From contig NZ_MOBJ01000009.1 of the NCBI RefSeq assembly GCF_003732225.1, positions 310,001 through 374,000 on the forward strand: 64,000 nt of DNA, written 5' to 3'. The stretch's first letter is position 1, and each line of letters starts with the position of its first letter. Position numbers and translations under genes: made by a program. This stretch comes from Pseudomonas brassicacearum (lineage in GTDB: Bacteria > Pseudomonadota > Gammaproteobacteria > Pseudomonadales > Pseudomonadaceae). The notes under the pieces are model-generated. The model searched no databases and was not told the DNA's origin. It was given only the letters and a program-made list of their open reading frames with translations. Shown one piece after another: positions 32,249 through 43,929 of the stretch.

Positions 32249-34939
32249 CTAAATCTTCGACTTATCCGGCAACGGCGCAAACAACGCCTCGATATCGTCG
32301 TTCTGCAGCTTCCAGTCCCCGGTCGTACGCCCGTCCAGTACGCCGGCCGCCAGGTCGGATTTTTCCTTCTGCAAATGCTGGATTTTCTCCTCGACGGTGC
32401 CACGAGCAATCATCTTGTAGACGAACACCGGCTTCTCCTGGCCGATCCGGTAAGCCCGGTCGGTGGCCTGGTTTTCCGTCGCCGGGTTCCACCACGGATC
32501 GTAGTGAATCACCGTATCGGCTTCTGTCAGGTTCAGGCCAACGCCACCGGCTTTCAGGCTGATCAGAAAAATCTGCCGTTTTCCGCTCTGGAAATCTTTC
32601 ACGGGCGCACGTCGATCGCGGGTTTGCCCGGTCAGCAGCGCGTAAGCGATGCCGCGTTTATCCAGCTCGGCTTCGATCAGCGACAGCATCGAGGTGAACT
32701 GTGAAAACAGCAGGATTTTACGGCCTTCTTCGAACAGCTCTTCAAGCATTTCCATCAGGCTGTCGAGCTTGCCCGAGGTGCTGCCGCGTGTGGGCAGGGC
32801 AGCCTCATTGACCAGGCGCAGATCGCAGCACACCTGACGCAGTTTGAGCAGCGCTTCAAGAATAATGATCTGGCTGCGAGCCACGCCTTTGCGGGTGATC
32901 TCGTCGCGGACTTTTTTGTCCATGGCCAGGCGCATGGTTTCGTAAACGTCGCGCTGCGCCTCGTTGAGCTCGACCCAATGGATGATCTCGGTTTTCGGCG
33001 GCAGTTCAGTGGCGACCTGTTCCTTGGTTCGGCGCAACAGAAATGGTTTGATCCGACCGTTCAGGTGTTGCAGTCGTACGTCGCTGGCGCGTTTCTCGAT
33101 CGGCACGCGGTAATCGCGATTAAAGCTTTTCACGTCGCCCAGCCAGCCGGGCAGCAGGAAGTGAAACAGCGACCACAGCTCACCCAGGTGATTTTCCAGC
33201 GGTGTGCCGCTCAGGCACAGGCGCTGGCGGGCGTTGAGCTCTCGCGCCGCATGAGCGGCCTTGCTGTTGGGGTTCTTGATGTATTGCGCTTCGTCGAGCA
33301 CCAGTACGTGCAATGGCTGCGCTGCCAGACGTTCGACATCCTTGGGCAGCAGCGCATAGGTGGTGAGGATCAGATCGTATTTGGCCAGATGCTCGAAGTG
33401 TTTTTTACGGCCGGCGCCATACAGCGCCAGTACGTTGAGCTGTGGAGCAAAGTGCGCCGCTTCATCGAGCCAGTTGGGAATCAGGCTGGTGGGCATCACC
33501 ACCATGCACGGCCGGTCGAGGCGTCCGGCGTTTTTCTCGGTCAGCACATGCGCCAGGGTCTGTAGGGTTTTGCCCAAGCCCATGTCGTCCGCAAGGATGC
33601 CGCCGACTTCCAGTTGTCGCAGCGACTGCATCCAGCTCAAGCCTTCAAGCTGATAAGGCCGCAACGTGGCATTCAGGCCTTCGGGCGCCTCGGTGGTGTA
33701 GTCCTTGATGTCGCGCAGGCGCTGGGCGAAGGTGCGAATGTGCTCGCCACCTTCCCAGAGCAAGGGCATATCTTCCAGCGGATTCAGGCGGGTGGCGTCG
33801 GCGCTGCTCAGGCGCAATCGGGTTTCGCCGGGCTCTTGCAAGTAGAACTCGCCGAGGGTCGCCAGCACCGGCTTCAAACGACCGAACGGCAGCGCGACCT
33901 GTAACGGGCCGTATTCGGAGTTCGGACGGTGCGGGATGTTCACCAGGATCAACTCGTCGTCGCGGCGTCTGGCCAGGCGTTCCGGGTTGAGAATCTCGGT
34001 GTGCGAGCGCATCAGGTTCAGCAGGATCGGCAGCAGGCTGAGGCGCTCGCCATTGACGATAATCCCCAGTTCCAGATCAAACCAGTCGCGTTCCGGCGCC
34101 TCTTCGACCGTGGCGTACCAGTCATCGACCGCTGTCAGGTCAAAGCCGAAGTCTTCGTCAATCTGCAGTTCCCAGCCTTGGGTGCGCAACTTGGGCAGTT
34201 CATTGAGGGTAAAGGTCAGCCACGCGCTGTCGTTGACCATCTCATAGAGTTCGCCGGCACTTTCCGGCAAGGCTTTGCTTTGCCTTGTCGCGACTTTGAA
34301 GCCGAGGATTCGCAGCTGTTCGCGGTAGGCTTTTTCGACGTCCGGCTGGCGTTTGATCCGTAAAGTTTGCTGTTCCTGTCGGATCAGGATGTCGGCATTT
34401 TTCTGCCCGCTGACGTATTCATCCAGATAGCTGAAGGACAACGCGGCACGGTGCTGGATGTAGCGCTGCATTTTGCCGTTGCGCGGTTCGAAGGCGCTGA
34501 ACTCGATGCTCGCCAGCCACAGGCGCGGCACCGGTTGCACGTTGTCCACCAGCTGTTGCGGCAGCGGGGCGGGCGTGCGATTTTCCAGCACCGCCTGAAG
34601 CTTTTCCAGTAGCTCGGCATCTTTGGTAGCGGCCGGGTACTCAAGGGTTTCCTGGACTTTCAGCAGCACCGCGGCGCAATGCTTGCAGTTAACGCGCACC
34701 GGGCAACTGCACGTTGCATCGACCAACAACAGAGTGCCTTTGGCGGATTCGCGCAGCGTAATGGTCTGACGGTAAACATTGCCGCCAGAGCCTTCGCAAC
34801 TGGCGGTGATGGTGCTGTCGCCGGCCTCGACGATCCTTGCGCGGTTTTCCAGTGCGTAGCGGCGGCCACGTTCCAGGCTTTGTTCCTTGAATCGACTGAC
34901 CCAGGAAGGGGCCAGGGGTTTGCTCAGGCTCGGGGGCAT
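32249..34939 (-). CDS. SNF2-family DEAD/DEAH helicase with SWIM zinc finger
   Basis: 896 residues. A SWIM zinc finger is at about 75-95 (CSCPVRVNCKHC). The SNF2 ATPase follows from about residue 430: Walker A DDMGLGKTLQTL, box II VLVLDEAQYIKN, LSGTPLENHLGELWSLF, and in the second lobe LLFSQFTSML, LKAGGVGLNLTEADTVIHYD and ATDRAYRIGQ. Such bacterial SNF2 proteins (RapA/HepA relatives) are ATP-driven DNA translocases; a role in transcription or repair is likely but undefined. It is followed by csiV and mfd upstream on the same strand, so mfd-csiV-helicase may be one operon. Confidence 0.9.
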   Translation of the reverse strand: MPPSLSKPLAPSWVSRFKEQSLERGRRYALENRARIVEAGDSTITASCEGSGGNVYRQTITLRESAKGTLLLVDATCSCPVRVNCKHCAAVLLKVQETLEYPAATKDAELLEKLQAVLENRTPAPLPQQLVDNVQPVPRLWLASIEFSAFEPRNGKMQRYIQHRAALSFSYLDEYVSGQKNADILIRQEQQTLRIKRQPDVEKAYREQLRILGFKVATRQSKALPESAGELYEMVNDSAWLTFTLNELPKLRTQGWELQIDEDFGFDLTAVDDWYATVEEAPERDWFDLELGIIVNGERLSLLPILLNLMRSHTEILNPERLARRRDDELILVNIPHRPNSEYGPLQVALPFGRLKPVLATLGEFYLQEPGETRLRLSSADATRLNPLEDMPLLWEGGEHIRTFAQRLRDIKDYTTEAPEGLNATLRPYQLEGLSWMQSLRQLEVGGILADDMGLGKTLQTLAHVLTEKNAGRLDRPCMVVMPTSLIPNWLDEAAHFAPQLNVLALYGAGRKKHFEHLAKYDLILTTYALLPKDVERLAAQPLHVLVLDEAQYIKNPNSKAAHAARELNARQRLCLSGTPLENHLGELWSLFHFLLPGWLGDVKSFNRDYRVPIEKRASDVRLQHLNGRIKPFLLRRTKEQVATELPPKTEIIHWVELNEAQRDVYETMRLAMDKKVRDEITRKGVARSQIIILEALLKLRQVCCDLRLVNEAALPTRGSTSGKLDSLMEMLEELFEEGRKILLFSQFTSMLSLIEAELDKRGIAYALLTGQTRDRRAPVKDFQSGKRQIFLISLKAGGVGLNLTEADTVIHYDPWWNPATENQATDRAYRIGQEKPVFVYKMIARGTVEEKIQHLQKEKSDLAAGVLDGRTTGDWKLQNDDIEALFAPLPDKSKI

Positions 34940-34950
34940 AGGGACTTCAA

Positions 34951-35517
34951 TCAGTCCGGGAGAACGTCAGGGACTGGCGGACGCGCAGGTGCAGTCAGCG
35001 AAGTGATTTTGATCAGCAGGGCCAGGTGGCCGTTGTCGAGGTAGTTGAGCTGGCCGTTTTTAGTGTGGCTTTGCTGCTTCAGGCGTTCGCTGGTGGTGAC
35101 CAGGCCATTGGCGTTGAATTGGTTGACCCAGAAGTTCGCGTCGACGTCGGTGAAGCGGCCGAGTTTCAGGTTCAGCGTGCCTTCGATCGGGAACTGGCCG
35201 AACTGTTCCTTACCGTCGCTGATCGAGACTTTGCTCTCGGTCTCACCGAGATTCTGTTGCCAGGCCTTGTGCAGCAGCACCGTGTAATCGCTACTTGCGC
35301 GCAGCTTCTGCGCCTCGGCGTTAAGGCTTGGAGTACGCAGGCTGTCGGGGTTTACCGGCCGCGCGCCGGCAGCCCAATCCTCGGGCGCGGCGCGGCTGAC
35401 ATTGGCGGGTACGGCGTTCTGGCGGACCAGGATCATTTCAACCTGATACAGGCTGTCGGCAAACGCTGTCGGGGCGACGAGGGTCAACAACAGGGTCAAT
35501 GAGCGAAACAGGCGCAT
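34951..35517 (-). CDS. csiV: CsiV-family periplasmic protein
   Basis: 188 residues from the ATG at 35517. A signal peptide (MRLFRSLTLLLTLVAPTAFA) is followed by DSLYQVEMILVRQN, the conserved beginning of the CsiV family. CsiV was described in Vibrio as a periplasmic protein needed for cell shape and peptidoglycan assembly under D-amino acid stress. It lies 10 bp after mfd on the same strand, as in P. aeruginosa (PA3003). The name is transferred by family, not by function tested here. Confidence 0.8.
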   Translation of the reverse strand: MRLFRSLTLLLTLVAPTAFADSLYQVEMILVRQNAVPANVSRAAPEDWAAGARPVNPDSLRTPSLNAEAQKLRASSDYTVLLHKAWQQNLGETESKVSISDGKEQFGQFPIEGTLNLKLGRFTDVDANFWVNQFNANGLVTTSERLKQQSHTKNGQLNYLDNGHLALLIKITSLTAPARPPVPDVLPD

Positions 35518-35527
35518 GCGGCGTCCT

Positions 35528-38977
<3,450 letters not shown>

Positions 38978-39160
38978 GGAAGGTTGAGCTCCAGCGTTGC
39001 GACAAAGTCGGTAATTGTAGCGGGCGAAGGTGCCGGCTGTCAGTTGCAGACTACCGCCGACGAAAGGAAAACCATGTTGCGATAGGCGTGCATTGCTCCG
39101 CAGACGACTCGGCGGCATAATGTAGCCCCTTTTTTCAGCCCCTACATGTGGAAGGTTCCC

Positions 39161-40609
39161 GTGACTCAGAAGCCCGACCAGTGTCTTGGTGAATGGATCG
39201 ACCGTGAAGCACTCGCAGAAGCGATGATTCCGCTTATCGGTCAGCTTTACCGCAATAACAACGTGGTGAGCTCGATCTATGGCCGCAGCCTGATCAACCA
39301 GTCTGTCATCGCGATTCTCAAAGCTCACCGCTTTGCTCGCCATCGTCAGTCCGATGACGCCGAACTGTCCGTTCACGAAACATTCCCGCTGCTCAAAGCG
39401 ATGAGCGAGCTCAAGCTCGGCGCTGCTTCGGTAGACCTGGGCAAGCTGGCGGTCAAATTCAAGGCCGAAGGCAAAGGTCGCACTGCCGAGCAGTTCGTCC
39501 GTGAAGAACTGGCCGATGTTGTAGGCCAGCAGAACGCTTCCGCACGCAAAGGCACTGACGTTGTACTGTACGGCTTCGGTCGTATCGGCCGTCTGCTGGC
39601 GCGCATCCTGATTGAAAAAACCGGCGGTGGCGACGGCCTGCGTCTGCGCGCCATCGTTGTGCGCAAAGGCGCTGAAAACGACCTGGTCAAACGCGCCAGC
39701 CTGCTGCGTCGCGATTCGGTTCATGGTCCGTTCAACGGCACCATCACCATCGACGAAGCCAACAACACCATCACCGCCAACGGCAACCTGATCCAGGTTA
39801 TCTACGCGAAGAACCCGACTGAAGTGGACTACACCCAGTACGGCATTAAAGACGCTCTGTTGGTGGACAACACCGGTGTATGGCGTGACGCCGACGGCCT
39901 GGGCCAGCACCTGGCCTGCCCGGGTATCGACCGCGTTGTTCTGACCGCACCTGGCAAAGGCAAGCTGAAGAACATCGTTCACGGTATCAACCACGGCGAA
40001 ATCACCGCTGACGACAAGATCGTTTCCGCCGCCTCTTGCACCACCAACGCCATCGTGCCGGTGCTCAAGGCTGTTAACGACAAGTTCGGCATCGTCAACG
40101 GTCACGTTGAAACGGTTCACTCGTACACCAACGACCAGAACCTGATCGACAACTTCCACAAGGGCGATCGCCGTGGTCGTAGCGCCGCGTTGAACATGGT
40201 AATCACCGAGACCGGCGCTGCTACCGCTGCTGCCAAGGCTCTGCCTGAGCTGGCCGGCAAGCTGACCGGTAACGCGATCCGCGTTCCGACGCCAAACGTG
40301 TCGATGGCCATTCTCAACCTGAACCTTGAGAAAGCCGCTACCCGTGAAGAGATGAACGAGTACCTGCGCTACATGGCGCTGCACTCCGATCTGCATAAGC
40401 AAATCGACTTCGTCAACTCGCAGGAAGTGGTTTCCACCGACTTCGTTGGCTCGCGCCACGCCGGTGTTGTGGACGCTGAAGCAACCATCTGCCAAGACAA
40501 CCGCGTTGTTCTGTACGTTTGGTACGACAACGAATTCGGTTACAGCTGCCAGGTGGTTCGTGTGATGGAAGACATGGCCGGTGTAAACCCGCCAGCATTC
40601 CCGCGCTAA
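39161..40609 (+). CDS. gap: Glyceraldehyde-3-phosphate dehydrogenase, long form
   Basis: 482 residues from the GTG at 39161, preceded by GGAAGG; an ATG at 39146 has no site but is a possible alternative. About 125 residues lie before the NAD-binding start DVVLYGFGRIGRLLARIL, so the protein is much longer than the usual 330-residue GAPDH. The catalytic Cys is in SAASCTTNAIVP; the C-terminus has WYDNEFGYSCQVVR. This long type, present as PA3001 in P. aeruginosa, is thought to work mainly in gluconeogenesis. The last codons and terminator are duplicated downstream of ampC. Confidence 0.93.
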   Translation: MTQKPDQCLGEWIDREALAEAMIPLIGQLYRNNNVVSSIYGRSLINQSVIAILKAHRFARHRQSDDAELSVHETFPLLKAMSELKLGAASVDLGKLAVKFKAEGKGRTAEQFVREELADVVGQQNASARKGTDVVLYGFGRIGRLLARILIEKTGGGDGLRLRAIVVRKGAENDLVKRASLLRRDSVHGPFNGTITIDEANNTITANGNLIQVIYAKNPTEVDYTQYGIKDALLVDNTGVWRDADGLGQHLACPGIDRVVLTAPGKGKLKNIVHGINHGEITADDKIVSAASCTTNAIVPVLKAVNDKFGIVNGHVETVHSYTNDQNLIDNFHKGDRRGRSAALNMVITETGAATAAAKALPELAGKLTGNAIRVPTPNVSMAILNLNLEKAATREEMNEYLRYMALHSDLHKQIDFVNSQEVVSTDFVGSRHAGVVDAEATICQDNRVVLYVWYDNEFGYSCQVVRVMEDMAGVNPPAFPR

Positions 40610-40653
40610 GCCTTAGCTGCACCTGAAAACGCCCCGACTTGTCGGGGCGTTTT
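40576..40653 (+). repeat. Direct repeat, original copy: gap 3' end plus terminator
   Basis: The last 34 bases of gap, the 3' flank and most of the terminator. It aligns without gaps to 41951-42028, with 68 of 78 bases equal by manual count. The two copies flank the beta-lactamase gene. Confidence 0.9.
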
Positions 40654-40655
40654 TG
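40628..40655 (+). terminator. Terminator of gap
   Basis: AACGCCCCGA (40628-40637) pairs with TCGGGGCGTT (40642-40651), loop CTTG, followed by TTTG and TTTG. Confidence 0.93.
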
Positions 40656-40778
40656 TTTGTACGGTTTGTCTGGCCGGCCTGCGGAGTCGGCGAAATGTTC
40701 TGTGATACATCGCCTCTGGAGCCTTTGTATCAAGATGATAAATTTGTCCGCGAATACAAAGACTTGAGGACGATTTGA

Positions 40779-41945
40779 ATGCGCTTTATCGCAAAGCCTT
40801 GCGCAACATTGCTATTGCTGGCGGCCACCGTCTCTTTCGGCAACCTCGCCATGGCGAATGCCCAGCGGTCGGATATCGACAGCGTCGTGCAAGATGCTGC
40901 CCAGGCAGTCATGCAGCAGTACAACATTCCCGGCCTGGCCATTGCGGTGACCGCGAATGGCAAGCAGCAGTTCTACAATTTCGGCGTGGCCTCAAAGGAA
41001 ACACAGCAGAAGGTCACGAGCGACACACTGTTTGAAATCGGCTCGATCAGTAAAACCTTCACGGTCACCCTGGCGACCTACGCCGAGGTCAACGGTCAGC
41101 TTTCACTCACTGACCACCCCGGCAAGTACCTGCCCGAGCTTGCGGGTAGCGCGTTCGATAAAGCGACGCTGATCAACCTGGCGACCCATACCGCAGGCGG
41201 CTTCCCCTTGCAGGTACCTGATCAGGTACAGAACAACCAACAGCTGATGGACTACTTCAAGGCATGGCAGCCGACGTATGCGCCGGGCGCTCAAAGAACC
41301 TATGCCAATCCCAGCATCGGGGCGTTGGGCATGATTACCGCAATCAGCATGAAGATGCCGTTCGCGGTGGCGCTGGAACAGCGACTCTTCCCGGCACTCG
41401 GAATGCCCAACAGCTTCATCAACGTCCCGGCGAGCAAGCTGTCGCTCTATGCTCAGGGTTACAACAAGCAGGATGTCCCGGTCAGGTTGAATCCAGGTGT
41501 GCTGGGTGACGAGGCCTACTCGGTAAAAACCAGCTCCACGGACCTGATTCGCTTTGTCGAGGCCAATCTGGGCGTCGCGAAGGTCGAAGCAAAACTCGGT
41601 CGCGCGCTGATGGAGACGCACAAGGGCTATTTCCAGGTAGGTCCGATGACTCAAGACCTGATCTGGGAGCAGTACGGCTATCCGGTGCAACTGAGTGCAC
41701 TGCTTGAAGGCAACGCCGACAAGATGATTTACGACAGTCATGTCGTCACGGCATTAAACCCGCCCCTGGCGCCACAGGAGGCAGTCTGGGTCAACAAGAC
41801 GGGGGCGACCGGCGGGTTCTCTGCTTATGTGGCCTTCGTCCCCGAGAAGAAGTTTGGCATTGTGGTGCTGGCCAACAAGAGCTACCCCAACGAACCCCGG
41901 GTGCGCCTGGCGCATCGAATCCTGAGTGAACTGGCAGAGAACTGA
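40779..41945 (+). CDS. ampC: Class C beta-lactamase (AmpC)
   Basis: 388 residues with GAGGACGA before the ATG. A signal peptide (1-26, ending LAMA-NA) directs it to the periplasm. Class C motifs are complete: Ser89-Ile-Ser-Lys92, Tyr175-Ala-Asn177 and Lys340-Thr-Gly342. It hydrolyses beta-lactams, mostly cephalosporins. No ampR gene lies beside it. An inverted repeat CTTTGTAT/ATACAAAG (40723-40730, 40754-40761) sits in the promoter region. The gene is bracketed by two copies of the gap tail, which points to a past insertion or rearrangement. Confidence 0.94.
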   Translation: MRFIAKPCATLLLLAATVSFGNLAMANAQRSDIDSVVQDAAQAVMQQYNIPGLAIAVTANGKQQFYNFGVASKETQQKVTSDTLFEIGSISKTFTVTLATYAEVNGQLSLTDHPGKYLPELAGSAFDKATLINLATHTAGGFPLQVPDQVQNNQQLMDYFKAWQPTYAPGAQRTYANPSIGALGMITAISMKMPFAVALEQRLFPALGMPNSFINVPASKLSLYAQGYNKQDVPVRLNPGVLGDEAYSVKTSSTDLIRFVEANLGVAKVEAKLGRALMETHKGYFQVGPMTQDLIWEQYGYPVQLSALLEGNADKMIYDSHVVTALNPPLAPQEAVWVNKTGATGGFSAYVAFVPEKKFGIVVLANKSYPNEPRVRLAHRILSELAEN

Positions 41946-41950
41946 GTGGC

Positions 41951-42028
41951 GGCCGGTGTGACCCCGCCAGCGTTGCTGCGCTAAGCCCTGGCTGCACATG
42001 AAAGCGCCCTGACTTGTCGGGGCGTTTT
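41951..42028 (+). repeat. Direct repeat, second copy: remnant of gap 3' end
   Basis: Ungapped match to 40576-40653 (about 87% by count). In the gap frame it still reads AGVTPPALLR-stop against AGVNPPAFPR-stop in gap, so it is a diverged coding remnant followed by the terminator copy. It starts 5 bp after the ampC stop. Confidence 0.88.
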
Positions 42029-42038
42029 CATGTGCAGC
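41991..42038 (+). terminator. Extended hairpin terminator after ampC
   Basis: GCTGCACATGAAA (from 41991) pairs with TTTCATGTGCAGC (to 42038) around the copied GCGCC/GGCGT stem, giving a hairpin of nearly 48 bases. The original gap terminator lacks this outer extension. The T-run is short and inside the stem. Confidence 0.7.
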
Positions 42039-42717
42039 GGTTCATTATAAGGAGCCATTAGACATCATCTATTAAATTGGAAGTGTTCATGTGTCATCTG
42101 CTATGTCCGGTCGGTGCGATGTAGTTATATCGTTTTGTTCTTGATGTGTGCCAAATCAGAACACTGTAAATCCCGACAGGTCACGGCTATAAAAATTCAA
42201 TAATAAAAAAATCCTCAAATAAAATAAGCAGTTGCAATGGGGGAGTGTTGTTACTTGCTTTATATGGATCCAATACAGGGTGCGTTCAATAATTGACGCC
42301 ATTTTATTGAATGGGTCGATGCTTGACAGCGACTAGTGCTGAAATTAGTGTCTCCCCCTGACAGTTCCGGCACCGACCGGGGCTGGGTGACAGCAAATGG
42401 CCTGTATTGTCGGGCAAGTACTCACGGTAATTTTCAAAACTTTGGCACAACTTTGGCAGTGCTATTTTAAAGATGGTGGCGTTTTAATGTGCGTCATGAT
42501 GGCAACTAATACTCCAAAAAGACAGGGAACTTATTCCTGCTCACATCACACTGAATCTAAATAAGCCGTGCGGGCTTTATTGCTGTTCGGGGAGTTGATG
42601 ATCCGCTTTCGTTGATCCTGCTTAATGTGTTTTGCGGTTACGTTCTAATCGGGCATGACGGCTGCGCAGTGCTGACATATAGCCGTGTGTATTCATGGCT
42701 TATTGGGAGAATTAAAC
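42039..42717. other. Long AT-rich leader of the GT2-PilZ operon
   Basis: About 680 bp with no supported gene, clearly AT-richer than its surroundings. Visible structures are the inverted repeat TTCAATAA/TTATTGAA near 42286-42312, a sigma-54-like TGGCAC-N5-TGGC at 42443-42457 (one mismatch in the -12 element), and a weak AATAAGCC/GGCTTTATT hairpin near 42560. It probably holds the operon promoter and regulatory sites. Confidence 0.5.
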
Positions 42718-43929
42718 ATGGCAGAAGAACGCTCAAGGTTTTTTTCATGGTCCCTGTTGCCGCGTCTGGTGGGCTTGGGTGTCCTGGTATTTATCATCTG
42801 GCTGTTGCTCTCGACGTTGCTGATGCCGCTGGTGTCGACATCGGCGACACGGGCAATTTTGAATGCGCCGGTCATTCTGCTGACGACACCCATCGAGGGG
42901 GTGGTGAATTCGCTTGAGGTTAAACCCGGTTCGACCTTTGCCCAGGGCCAGAAGATTGCGGTGGTTGAAAACCCGCGGGCTAACCAGGAGACATTGTTGA
43001 CCCTGCAAACCCGGCGTTTGACCCTGGAGCAGGAGCTATCATCATCGGCCAGCCAGGCCGAGCACGACCAGCAGTATTACGACGAGTTGGAGAAAACCAG
43101 TCAGCGCTATCAATCGGCGTTTCATACTCGTCAGCTCTATGCGCAACGTGCGCTGAAGGCCGAGAGCAGTGCCGCCAGCGCCCGATTGACGGACGCGCAG
43201 GAAACCGTCGACCGCAACCTTGAGTTGTTCGTTCAAGGGGCGGTCAGTGGCGCGGTGGTCGCCTCCTCGAAAGCCAAGTTGGCCTCGTTACAAGGCGCGG
43301 CAGAGTCTGTCCGTTCACAGCTGCAAATCAATGACGGTGATGTCAATGCCGCCAATAAGCAGGTCTACCTTGACCCCGATCAGTTGCGCATGTTCGACCT
43401 CAGCGCGCAGATGACCACCCTGAAACTGAGCCTGGAAAATCAGGCCCGCAACCGCGAGACCTATCAACGCGAACTCGACAATCTCAACCACCTGATCGAA
43501 ACCGAACAGAATCGGGTCAAGTTGACGGCTGGCTATGAGGTCACGGCGTATTCGTCCGGTACGGTTCAAGAGCTGTTGGCGCCCCAAGGGACGGTGGTGC
43601 AAGCCGGGTCGACCTTGCTGCGCGCCACCAACTGCCAAGAAAGCTATGTCGTCGCAGTGTTTCCCGAACGGATGGCCAGCAAGATTGATCACGACAGTGT
43701 CCTGACGGTGAGAATCCATGGCCTGGACGAACCACTCAAGGCCAATGTCGTGCAGTTGTTATCCAGCACTAAGGATATTCGCCCTAACAGCTACAGCGTT
43801 CCTTTCCCGTATGCCGAGCAGAACTCGGTGTACGTCGTCGGTACTTTTGCCGCTGACCTCACCGACAGCCAGCGCGCCATGACCTGCAATCCAGGGCTGT
43901 GGGCCAGCGCCGAGGTGTCTCACTCATGA
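42718..43929 (+). CDS. HlyD-type membrane-fusion protein of a polysaccharide export operon
   Basis: 403 residues from the ATG at 42718 (GGGAGA upstream). A short cytoplasmic tail, one transmembrane helix at about 15-36, a lipoyl-like segment (APVILLTTPIEGVVNSLEVKPGS), two coiled-coil helices at about 100-195 and 235-280 (EQELSSSASQAEHDQQY, NRETYQRELDNLNHLIETEQ) and a second lipoyl half (YSSGTVQELLAPQGTVVQAG). The design matches HlyD/EmrA proteins and the Alg44/BgsB-type periplasmic domains. It is the first gene of a four-gene operon; the stop overlaps the next start. It likely links the GT2 synthase to the outer-membrane channel. Confidence 0.82.
   Translation: MAEERSRFFSWSLLPRLVGLGVLVFIIWLLLSTLLMPLVSTSATRAILNAPVILLTTPIEGVVNSLEVKPGSTFAQGQKIAVVENPRANQETLLTLQTRRLTLEQELSSSASQAEHDQQYYDELEKTSQRYQSAFHTRQLYAQRALKAESSAASARLTDAQETVDRNLELFVQGAVSGAVVASSKAKLASLQGAAESVRSQLQINDGDVNAANKQVYLDPDQLRMFDLSAQMTTLKLSLENQARNRETYQRELDNLNHLIETEQNRVKLTAGYEVTAYSSGTVQELLAPQGTVVQAGSTLLRATNCQESYVVAVFPERMASKIDHDSVLTVRIHGLDEPLKANVVQLLSSTKDIRPNSYSVPFPYAEQNSVYVVGTFAADLTDSQRAMTCNPGLWASAEVSHS

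Noticed and set aside
42443..42457. Firm sigma-54 promoter
   Set aside because: TGGCAC-N5-TGGC has a mismatch in the essential GC of the -12 element and a similar direct repeat occurs by chance beside it, so it is mentioned only as a possibility.
42612..42917. 101-codon plus-strand ORF at the start of the glycan operon
   Set aside because: It overlaps the membrane-fusion gene in another frame; the latter has the ribosome-binding site and the clear membrane helix.
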